NCBI GenBank assembly: GCA_913055925.1 | Contig: CAJXLH010000024.1 | Location: forward strand, 1-16,041 | Direction of reading: 5' to 3' | Origin: an uncultured Maritalea sp. | GTDB lineage: Bacteria > Pseudomonadota > Alphaproteobacteria > Rhizobiales > Devosiaceae | DNA: 16,041 nt | Shown: positions 7,805 to 13,909 of the stretch, one piece after another | Layout: each line of letters begins with the position of its first letter | Position numbering within the stretch: the stretch's first letter is position 1 | Position numbers and translations under genes: made by a program | The notes under the pieces: model-generated | Told to the model about the DNA's origin: nothing | Database searches by the model: none | What the model saw: the letters and a program-made list of their open reading frames with translations, nothing else

Positions 7805-9463
7805 CTACATGTTCGGGTAATTTGGCCCCTCACCACCCTGCGGCGTTGCCCATGTAATATTTTGGGCAGGGTCTTTGATATCGCAGGTTTTGCAGTGAAC
7901 GCAGTTTTGCGCATTGATCACAAACTTCGGACCTGAACCATCATTTTGCTCAACCACTTCATAAACCCCTGCAGGACAATAGCGTTGTGCAGGTTCAGCA
8001 AATTCCGGCAAGTTTTTCGAAACTGGCAGATCAGGGTCCGCAAGTTTCAAATGGCACGGCTGCTCTTCCGCATGATTGGTGAAGCTAAACGAAACATTGG
8101 TCAACCGATCAAAAGACAAGGTACCATCGGGCTTCGGATATTCGATCTTTTGATGCTGGCTCGCAGGCTCTGTCGCCATCGCATCAGATTTGCCATGGGA
8201 CCATTTACCAAACAATGGCCCACCAAATAGCGATGCGAACCACATATCCGCACCCGCTAGCATTGTGCCCCAAACCGCGCCGAGTTTTGAACTCATCGGC
8301 TTCACGTTGCGCACCTTGTTGAGATCTTTTGCAATCGGTCCAGTTCGAACCTCTGTTTCATAGTCGGTAAGTTCATCGCCTTGGCGACCAGCACTAAGCG
8401 CCGCAACAACAGATTCAGCGGCAGCCATACCCGAGAGCATCGCATTGTGATTGCCTTTAAGACGCGCAAAGTTAAGCGTGCCCGCTGCACAGCCAAGAAG
8501 CGCTCCACCCGGGAACACCATTTTCGGCAAGGACTGAATGCCACCGCTTGCGATAACTCGTGCACCATATGCCGTACGACGCCCGCCTTCCAGCAGAGCT
8601 GCCACTTGCGGGTGATGCTTGAACTGCTGGAATGCCATATACGGGAATACGTGCGGATTTTTGTAATCCAAGTGCACCGTAAAGCCGACATAAACCTGAT
8701 TGTCTTCAAGGTGATAGATGAACGAACCCCCACCGGCTCCGGCGCCAAGTGGCCAGCCAAGGGAGTGTTCGACATGACCAAGCTTGTGCTTGGACGGGTC
8801 GATCTCCCAGATCTCTTTCATACCAAGGCCGAACTTCGGATAGTCGGCATCTTTGTCTAGATCGAACTTAGAAATGACCTGCTTTGCAAGGGAGCCACGC
8901 GCACCTTCGGAAAGGAACACATATTTGCCACGCAATTCCATTCCCGGCTCGTAGCCGGGTCCTGGCGTGCCATCTGGGTTCAATCCAAACTCACCGGCAA
9001 CCACACCGACAACTTGGCCTTCGTCGCAGTAAACCAGTTGTGATGCGGCGAAACCTGGGAAAACTTCAACACCAATCGCTTCCGCTTGTTCGGCGAGCCA
9101 GCGACAAACATTGCCCATCGAAACAATGTAGCAGCCCTTGTTGCTCAAAAGCGGCGGCATCAGGATGTGGGGGATCTTAAACCCACCTTTTTCGGAAAAG
9201 ACATTAAAGTCATCACTGGTGACTTCAGTTTTGATCGGCGCGCCTTTATCCTTCCAGTCTGGGATAAGCTTGTCTATACCAGACGTATCCAAAATCGCGC
9301 CAGAAAGAATATGCGCGCCAACTTCGGAGCCTTTCTCCAAGACGACGACAGACACATCGTCCCCTGCGAGCTGCTTGATCCGAATGGCAGCTGATAGGCC
9401 GGCTGGGCCAGCGCCAATTATGACAACATCATATTCCATGGATTCGCGTGCGACTTCGGTCAT
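7805..9463 (-). CDS. Electron transfer flavoprotein-ubiquinone oxidoreductase (ETF-QO)
   Basis: This membrane-associated flavo-iron-sulfur enzyme takes electrons from reduced ETF, which is fed by acyl-CoA, dimethylglycine, sarcosine and similar dehydrogenases, and reduces ubiquinone. I take ATG 9463 (552 aa), preceded by GGAAGGA at a 6-nt spacing. The GTG at 9493 adds ten residues unlike the family. The FAD-binding GAGPAGLSAA is at 17-26 and EKGSEVGAHILSGAILD at about 43-59, a signature of the family. The C-terminal [4Fe-4S] site uses Cys496, 521, 524 and 527 (CPAGVYE ... NCVHCKTCDI). Length matches bacterial ETF-QO (about 550). It is separated by 139 bp from ridA and ends in a strong terminator, so it may be its own transcription unit. 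The gene symbols used (etfD, etf-QO) vary, so I leave the field blank. Confidence 0.96.
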   Translation of the reverse strand: MTEVARESMEYDVVIIGAGPAGLSAAIRIKQLAGDDVSVVVLEKGSEVGAHILSGAILDTSGIDKLIPDWKDKGAPIKTEVTSDDFNVFSEKGGFKIPHILMPPLLSNKGCYIVSMGNVCRWLAEQAEAIGVEVFPGFAASQLVYCDEGQVVGVVAGEFGLNPDGTPGPGYEPGMELRGKYVFLSEGARGSLAKQVISKFDLDKDADYPKFGLGMKEIWEIDPSKHKLGHVEHSLGWPLGAGAGGGSFIYHLEDNQVYVGFTVHLDYKNPHVFPYMAFQQFKHHPQVAALLEGGRRTAYGARVIASGGIQSLPKMVFPGGALLGCAAGTLNFARLKGNHNAMLSGMAAAESVVAALSAGRQGDELTDYETEVRTGPIAKDLNKVRNVKPMSSKLGAVWGTMLAGADMWFASLFGGPLFGKWSHGKSDAMATEPASQHQKIEYPKPDGTLSFDRLTNVSFSFTNHAEEQPCHLKLADPDLPVSKNLPEFAEPAQRYCPAGVYEVVEQNDGSGPKFVINAQNCVHCKTCDIKDPAQNITWATPQGGEGPNYPNM

Positions 9464-9515
9464 CCCATGTCCTTCCCTTAAAGTCGGGGGCACAACCCAT
9501 GCGCCCCATTCAACT

Positions 9516-9549
9516 ATAATATTTTAAGCACAAAATATTTTCGGCGTAA
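9516..9549 (-). promoter_or_regulatory. AT-rich candidate promoter region of the ETF-QO gene
   Basis: A strongly AT-rich stretch holds AATATTTT twice (9518-9525 and 9534-9541), the second inside the palindrome AAAATATTTT. On the minus strand a TAAAAT hexamer (9521-9526) lies 17 bp from TTACGC (9544-9549), a weak -10/-35 pair. A transcript from here would start about 45-50 nt before the gene. The -35 match is poor, so this is tentative. Confidence 0.25.
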
Positions 9550-9588
9550 AATTAGTATTTCGCATAACACCAAAACAAATGTGCATGG

Positions 9589-9601
9589 TCGGCTTTGCCG
9601 A
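9589..9601 (-). terminator. Short hairpin after the RidA gene
   Basis: TCGGC-AAA-GCCGA forms a 5-bp stem right after the RidA stop codon. A T-rich but interrupted stretch (ATTTGTTTTGG) follows about 10 nt later. It could end the hydrolase-dehydrogenase-RidA transcript, but the stem is short. Confidence 0.3.
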
Positions 9602-9602
9602 A

Positions 9603-9953
9603 TTACTCCGGCTTCGCCGCCGTAATCATGATTTCCACGTCAAAGTCTGGCGTTGCCAACTTGCTTTCACCACATGCACGTGCCGGTGGGTTAGCAGGAT
9701 CAATCCATGCGTCCCACACTGAGTTCATCTCAGCGAAATACTTCATGTCAGAAAGCCAAATTTCGGCTTTCAATACGTTAGACTTAGAAGTGCCTGCTTC
9801 CGCCAACAATGCATCAATATTGGCGAGAATTGTTTTGGTTTGGTCAGCTGGGCTTTCGCCTACATTGCCGACTTGGCCAGCCAGATAAACCATGTCTTTA
9901 TAAACAACGGCTTGGCTCATCCGAGGACCGGCTTGAATGCGTTTGATTGTCAT
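9603..9953 (-). CDS. RidA (YjgF/YER057c/UK114) family enamine/imine deaminase
   Basis: RidA-family proteins hydrolyse reactive enamines and imines to ketoacids and ammonia. I take ATG 9953 (116 aa), with AAGGA upstream at about 8 nt. An upstream in-frame start at 9995 would add 14 residues and overlap the dehydrogenase stop. Family features are the N-terminal RMSQAVVYKDMVYLAGQVG, the middle QTKTILANIDALLAEAGTS, and the PPARACGES motif, whose Arg is the carboxylate-binding residue of active RidA proteins. The gene starts 10 bp after the FAD dehydrogenase stop, so the two are almost surely co-transcribed. That pairing makes sense because imines are the product of the dehydrogenase. It is probably not the archetypal housekeeping RidA; the subfamily cannot be fixed by eye. 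Confidence 0.92.
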   Translation of the reverse strand: MTIKRIQAGPRMSQAVVYKDMVYLAGQVGNVGESPADQTKTILANIDALLAEAGTSKSNVLKAEIWLSDMKYFAEMNSVWDAWIDPANPPARACGESKLATPDFDVEIMITAAKPE

Positions 9954-9963
9954 TGTGAATTCC

Positions 9964-11076
9964 TTATTTAAATCTTTGCGGCGAAAGATCCGCAATCAAT
10001 TGTGCATCCGCAAAATCTGGCAAATCACTTTTCATTACCAGTTTCGCGGCCAACAGGCTTAACGCAGGCGCAGTTTGAATGCCATAGCCACCTTGCCCTG
10101 CCAACCAGAAAAATCCCTCAACCGTCGGTGCATATCCGCACACCGGTGTCTTATCCGGCGCGAAAACGCGCAGGCCGGCCCAGCTGCCTTCAACATGCTC
10201 AATCTCATAAGTGGTCGCTTCGCTAAATCGATGCAAGCCTTCAGCTAAAACCATATCGTCAACAAACACGTCGTGTGGCGGCACCACATCTTCGTCCGCT
10301 GGCGAGACCAACAGGCTGCCCGCATCCGGTTTCATGTACCAATCTTCGCTTGCACTTAATAGCATTGGCCAACGGTGCGAATTCGACGGGTCCGGCGACG
10401 GCAAAGTCGCGATCGAGCGGCGCTTTGCTTGAAAGCCTATCGGGGCGACGCCAAAAATCTGAGCAATCTCGTCTGCCCAAGCTCCGGCAGCATTAATAAC
10501 AATCTTTGCTTCAAATTGACCCTTTGAAGTCGAAACCAGCCAGCCTTCATCAGTTCGTTCTGCATTTTCGACTGGCGCACCGCACACCAGATCGGCACCG
10601 CGAACTTTTGCTTTTTTGAGCATACCTTGATGAACGGCGGCCACATCCAAATCTTTCGCGCCTTGCTCCCATCCCGCTGCAACACATTTATCAGTATCAA
10701 GAATGGGAACCATCTCTTTTGCTTCGGCAACGGACAACAACTCAATGTCATCGCTCGCCGCAACAAAAGCCTCTAGCTCTGTACGTTCAGCTAAATTTGC
10801 GACATGCAACACCCCACGATCGGTTAAAACCGCATGCGGAAAAAACTCAGGCTCAAGCTCGTGAAACATCTGCCACGACGCCCGGTTGAGCTTTTTGATT
10901 GGGTCATTGCCATAATTCATGGCGAACATTGCCGCAGAACGCCCCGTCGAGTGATAACCTGGTCGAGATTCCATTTCCAAAATCGTGACACTATTGTCGC
11001 CCGCGAGTTCCGCGGCCACACCAGCGCCAGCAATGCCTGCACCAACAACAACAATATCTGATTTGATTGCGGCCAT
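9964..11076 (-). CDS. FAD-dependent amino-acid dehydrogenase, DAO fold, resembling D-arginine dehydrogenase DauA
   Basis: This flavoprotein probably oxidises an amino acid (likely D-configured) to an imino acid. It has 370 aa, close to DauA of Pseudomonas aeruginosa (about 375). The FAD site GAGIAGAGVAAEL is at 12-24. GYHSTGRSAAMFAMNYG at about 40-56, NAAGAWADEIAQIFGV, QAKRRSIAT, YMKPDAGSLLVSPADED, SWAGLRVFAPD and FFWLAGQGGYGIQT all resemble DauA as I recall it. The DauA residues that grip the alpha-carboxylate and amine (Tyr53, Arg222, Tyr249, Arg305) appear kept. Its His48 is Met50 here, and the guanidinium-binding Glu87 appears to be Val88, so arginine is an unlikely substrate. GGGAG precedes the ATG. 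It sits between the Ntn-hydrolase gene and ridA, in one orientation. DadA-type or glycine-oxidase-like alternatives are less likely. Confidence 0.85.
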   Translation of the reverse strand: MAAIKSDIVVVGAGIAGAGVAAELAGDNSVTILEMESRPGYHSTGRSAAMFAMNYGNDPIKKLNRASWQMFHELEPEFFPHAVLTDRGVLHVANLAERTELEAFVAASDDIELLSVAEAKEMVPILDTDKCVAAGWEQGAKDLDVAAVHQGMLKKAKVRGADLVCGAPVENAERTDEGWLVSTSKGQFEAKIVINAAGAWADEIAQIFGVAPIGFQAKRRSIATLPSPDPSNSHRWPMLLSASEDWYMKPDAGSLLVSPADEDVVPPHDVFVDDMVLAEGLHRFSEATTYEIEHVEGSWAGLRVFAPDKTPVCGYAPTVEGFFWLAGQGGYGIQTAPALSLLAAKLVMKSDLPDFADAQLIADLSPQRFK

Positions 11077-11090
11077 GCCCTACTCCCTTA

Positions 11091-11101
11091 CTTGGTCCAA
11101 G
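11091..11101. promoter_or_regulatory. Short palindrome upstream of the dehydrogenase gene
   Basis: CTTGG-T-CCAAG is a perfect 5-1-5 palindrome located 15-25 nt before the dehydrogenase ATG, just ahead of its GGGAG ribosome site. It shares the TTGG/CCAA half-site letters of the operator further up, but not its spacing. It may be chance, a second regulator site, or an mRNA structure. Confidence 0.2.
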
Positions 11102-11146
11102 GTTTCAAGCATTTAGCGTACGAGTGCAAGCCCAATCGTGCGGTTG

Positions 11147-11171
11147 CAGCCTACCAATTTGTATGAGGCTG
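11147..11171 (-). other. Weak stem-loop between the hydrolase and dehydrogenase genes
   Basis: CAGCCT and AGGCTG can pair around a 13-nt loop right after the hydrolase stop codon, with no T-run. It sits in the 98-bp gap between two genes that I consider one transcript. It may be an mRNA processing or stabilising stem, or nothing. Confidence 0.2.
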
Positions 11172-11174
11172 GGC

Positions 11175-12977
11175 CTAGCGCCCCAATGCATAACCTTGCA
11201 TGAACCGTGGATTTGCTGCAGCGCGCAAAATACCATCTCGCTTGGAAGCTGAAGTCATGCGACCAATCGTCCAATCGCCATCAACATCCAACCGATGCCC
11301 CTTCGCCTCTAGCGCTTTGATTGTGCTTTGGGGCATACGACCTTCAACAACCAAATGACCTAAGTCGGCCTCACGCGGGTAAAATGAGGATGGGAAATGA
11401 TTTGTGTGGAAACCCGGCGCATCGATAGCCTCTTGTTGGTTCATGCCGAAATGCACCATCCGCAAGAAATGATGTAGCGACCATTGGTCCTGTTGGTCAC
11501 CGCCAGGTGTGCCGAAGACCAATTCCGGCTCACCATCTCTAAGCGCCATCGAAACCGAAAGCGTAGTACGCGGCCGTTTGCCCGGCGCGATAACATTTGG
11601 CGACCGCTCATCTAGCCAGAACATCTGAGCGCGGTTGGTCAAGCAAAAGCCAAGCTCTGGAATCACGGGTGAGCTTTGCAGCCAGCCACCGCTTGGCGTC
11701 GCGGTGACCATGTTGCCCCACCGATCAATAATGTCTAGGTGGCAGGTGTCCCCCTTAGTTGCGCCATTATCGCTTGTTTGCAAATCATCAAACCGTGCGA
11801 CCGTAGGTTCACCGAGATCTGTGTTGTTTTGCCCTTCATAGGTCTGCCCTTTAGGGCGATCCGCCACTGGACCGCCAAAGCCGTCCACCACGCCAGGCCG
11901 CAACTCATGTGATGCTTGGTCTGTAATCAATGTTCGTCTTGCGTCATTGTAGCTGTCGCTCAAAAGCACATCCATCGGCACAGCATTCAAGATTGGATCA
12001 CAATAGAATGCTTCCCGATCCGCAAATGCCAGTTTAGAAGCTTCGATCACCAAGTGGACGAATTCCGGATCAGTGGCATCCAACGCGTCTAAGTCAAACC
12101 CTTTTAATAGCGCCAACTGCTGAAGGAATACTGGACCTTGGCCCCAAGGACCGGTTTTAAGAACCTCAAAGCCTTTGTAGTCGTAGCTCAACGGTTCTTC
12201 ATAGCTGGCACGCCATTTCGCCAAATCATCGCCGTTTAAAAGACCACGATTTTTGGCGCCCGATGTATCAAACACCTCTTCATGGCGGAAAAATTTATCT
12301 ATGGCTTCGGCAACAAATCCTTCGCGCCAGACCTCACGCGCCTTTTCGATTTGCGCATCCCGACTAGCAGATTGAGCTTCGGCTTCTTCCAAAAGCCTCG
12401 TGTAAGTCGCACCTATGGCGGGGTTCGCAAACCAACTACCAATCTCGGGTACTTTACCCTTGTTGAGATAAACGACCGCTGAGCTTTGCCAATGGTCCAA
12501 AAATAGATCCTGAACGCGCCCAATTGTGCCTGCGATATTTGGTAAAACAGGAACACCGTTGTTCGCGTAATGGATGGCATATAAAAGCACATCGCGCAGG
12601 CGCATTGTGCCATAGTCTTGCAAGAGCATCATCCATGCATCAAATGCACCAGGCACCACGGCGGACAGAAGCCCGGTGCCGGGCACAATGTTGAGCCCCA
12701 AGCCGGTGTAACGCTCCAATGTCGCCGCCTCTGGCGCAACGCCTTGCCCACAAACGACCCGCGGTGCCTCGCCTTTTTTTGCAATCAGCATAGGCACTTC
12801 GCCACCAGGACCGTTGAGGTGCGGCTCTACAACTTGCAATGTCAAACCGGTTGCCACTGCCGCATCAAACGCATTGCCGCCGCGCTCTAATACCGACATA
12901 CCCACACCAGAAGCCAACCAATGCGTTGACGCGACAACGCCAAAGTTGCCTTGAATTTCTGGCCGGGTTGTAAACAT
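11175..12977 (-). CDS. Gamma-glutamyltransferase-family Ntn hydrolase, non-canonical substrate site
   Basis: This belongs to the self-cleaving GGT family of N-terminal nucleophile amidohydrolases. I take ATG 12977 (600 aa), with GGAGAG five nt upstream. The longer frame from 13103 would place the promoter and operator inside the gene and adds 42 residues unlike the family. Family marks are GGNAFDAAVATGLTLQVVEP near residue 33, the processing/nucleophile motif GDTCHLDIIDRWGN with Thr at about 411 (a predicted small subunit of about 190 residues), GKRPRTTLS, and GTPGGDQQDQW. No signal peptide is visible, so it is probably cytoplasmic, like YwrD-type members. Residues that bind the gamma-glutamyl group in E. 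coli GGT (Arg114, Asp433, Ser462-463) look changed to Gln, a non-acidic residue, and Thr-Thr. It is therefore better called an amidohydrolase of unknown substrate. Confidence 0.88.
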   Translation of the reverse strand: MFTTRPEIQGNFGVVASTHWLASGVGMSVLERGGNAFDAAVATGLTLQVVEPHLNGPGGEVPMLIAKKGEAPRVVCGQGVAPEAATLERYTGLGLNIVPGTGLLSAVVPGAFDAWMMLLQDYGTMRLRDVLLYAIHYANNGVPVLPNIAGTIGRVQDLFLDHWQSSAVVYLNKGKVPEIGSWFANPAIGATYTRLLEEAEAQSASRDAQIEKAREVWREGFVAEAIDKFFRHEEVFDTSGAKNRGLLNGDDLAKWRASYEEPLSYDYKGFEVLKTGPWGQGPVFLQQLALLKGFDLDALDATDPEFVHLVIEASKLAFADREAFYCDPILNAVPMDVLLSDSYNDARRTLITDQASHELRPGVVDGFGGPVADRPKGQTYEGQNNTDLGEPTVARFDDLQTSDNGATKGDTCHLDIIDRWGNMVTATPSGGWLQSSPVIPELGFCLTNRAQMFWLDERSPNVIAPGKRPRTTLSVSMALRDGEPELVFGTPGGDQQDQWSLHHFLRMVHFGMNQQEAIDAPGFHTNHFPSSFYPREADLGHLVVEGRMPQSTIKALEAKGHRLDVDGDWTIGRMTSASKRDGILRAAANPRFMQGYALGR

Positions 12978-13014
12978 AAACGCTCTCCGAAGCTCACAAT
13001 GGTAGGTTTGGGAC

Positions 13015-13042
13015 AGTTTAGCCATCTTGCTGGGACGCGCAA
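13015..13042 (-). promoter_or_regulatory. Candidate promoter of the Ntn hydrolase operon
   Basis: On the minus strand, TTGCGC (13037-13042) and TAAACT (13015-13020) stand 16 bp apart as a possible -35/-10 pair. Transcription would start near 13008, leaving a leader of about 30 nt before the ATG at 12977. The FadR-type palindrome at 13047-13057 abuts the -35 element, which fits direct control. The hexamer matches are moderate. Confidence 0.35.
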
Positions 13043-13043
13043 G

Positions 13044-13060
13044 AAATGGTTGTACCAATT
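13044..13060. promoter_or_regulatory. FadR/PdhR-type operator between the GntR regulator and the hydrolase operon
   Basis: The core TGGT-TGT-ACCA (13047-13057) is a perfect 4-3-4 palindrome matching the FadR-subfamily consensus TGGTnnnACCA. The flanks extend it to AAATGGTTGTACCAATT, one mismatch from the PdhR/LldR-type site AATTGGTnnnACCAATT. It lies about 70 nt before the hydrolase start and 148 nt before the divergent regulator, which belongs to exactly this subfamily. The natural reading is that the regulator binds here. Confidence 0.65.
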
Positions 13061-13102
13061 CTTCAATTTTCTTTGCCGAAGGGAGCGTCGTCCACCTCCA
13101 CA

Positions 13103-13192
13103 ACCAATTTTAAACGGAACAGAATATCGAAGAAATACCTTGTTATTCAGCACCTCCCGCACTATTACCTAGTCCAATCGAACAAAATTGGT
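13103..13192. promoter_or_regulatory. Extra FadR-type half-sites upstream of the GntR gene
   Basis: ACCAATT occurs at 13103-13109 and AATTGGT at 13186-13192, the same half-site as in the operator at 13044-13060. The second also makes CCAAT-8-ATTGG (13174-13191) and ends 15 bp before the regulator start, where binding could give autoregulation. Neither has a full second half at the normal spacing, so these may be weak auxiliary sites or chance. Confidence 0.3.
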
Positions 13193-13207
13193 TGAGCAAT
13201 CGTAACA

Positions 13208-13906
13208 ATGAAGAAAAACGCCGGCAGAACTAATCCGATCAAAAAAACTGTCCGCGCGTACGAAGAAGTCATCCAAAAAATACGTAAGCTCATTGAAAAT
13301 GACGATTTGGGGCCCGGCGATTTGTTACCTCCTGAACGTCAACTCGCCGAAAAATTCAAAGTTTCGCGACATTCGCTGCGTGAAGCGATCCGCGTTCTGC
13401 AGGAACAAGGGGTGCTGGCAACACGGCAAGGCAGCGGCAACTACATTCAGGCTAGCTCAAAAGCCGATTTGATCCGCGCGTTGAACATCTCAACAATGCC
13501 GACAGAACAAAAACTGCGTGATTTATTTCAAATCAGAGAAATTATTGAGCCGCAAATGGCGCGTTTGGCTGCGGAAAATGCAACCGATGAGGATCGCAAA
13601 CAAATAGCCGAGATTGCGCAGGCACTTATTGAGATAGCCGATTTTGCTGAAGGGCAGTCACTCGATCACGATTTTCACGAGACAATCGCGGCGGCAACCG
13701 GCAATCAACTTCTGCATTCAATATTGCAGGAAATCAATAAGAGCATGTTGCCTTCTGCCTCTTCTCAAAACGAAAAGAAGCGCCGAAAAGATGTCTCGAA
13801 CGCCGGGCACTCAGCAATCGTTGAAGCCATTGAAAAGCATGATGCTGACGCAGCGGAGGCCGCAATGCGAGAGCACATCGCGGCCATCCGATCTGAAATC
13901 ATCTAG
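13208..13906 (+). CDS. GntR-family regulator, FadR subfamily (FCD domain)
   Basis: This is a one-component transcription factor that senses a small organic acid or amino acid through its FCD domain. It has 232 aa, normal for the subfamily. The winged helix-turn-helix covers about 17-82, with GDLLPPERQLAEKFKVSRHS then LREAIRVLQEQGVLATRQGSGNYI, the classic GntR signature. The C-terminal all-helical FCD domain carries the usual metal ligands Asp153, His157, His201 and His223. The ATG at 13208 is the first possible start after an in-frame stop at 13193; its ribosome site is weak. The gene is divergent from the hydrolase-dehydrogenase-RidA operon, with a matching operator in between, so it probably controls that operon. 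It ends 3 bp from the convergent E1 gene. The effector is unknown. Confidence 0.93.
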   Translation: MKKNAGRTNPIKKTVRAYEEVIQKIRKLIENDDLGPGDLLPPERQLAEKFKVSRHSLREAIRVLQEQGVLATRQGSGNYIQASSKADLIRALNISTMPTEQKLRDLFQIREIIEPQMARLAAENATDEDRKQIAEIAQALIEIADFAEGQSLDHDFHETIAAATGNQLLHSILQEINKSMLPSASSQNEKKRRKDVSNAGHSAIVEAIEKHDADAAEAAMREHIAAIRSEII

Positions 13907-13909
13907 CGA

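Noticed and set aside
8302..8860. Two 159-codon frames inside the ETF-QO gene, one per strand
   Set aside because: Both overlap the well-conserved ETF-QO reading frame and look like no known family.
12978..13103. N-terminal 42-residue extension of the hydrolase frame
   Set aside because: The extension does not look like the GGT family, would swallow the operator and promoter, and the ATG at 12977 has a good GGAGAG ribosome site.
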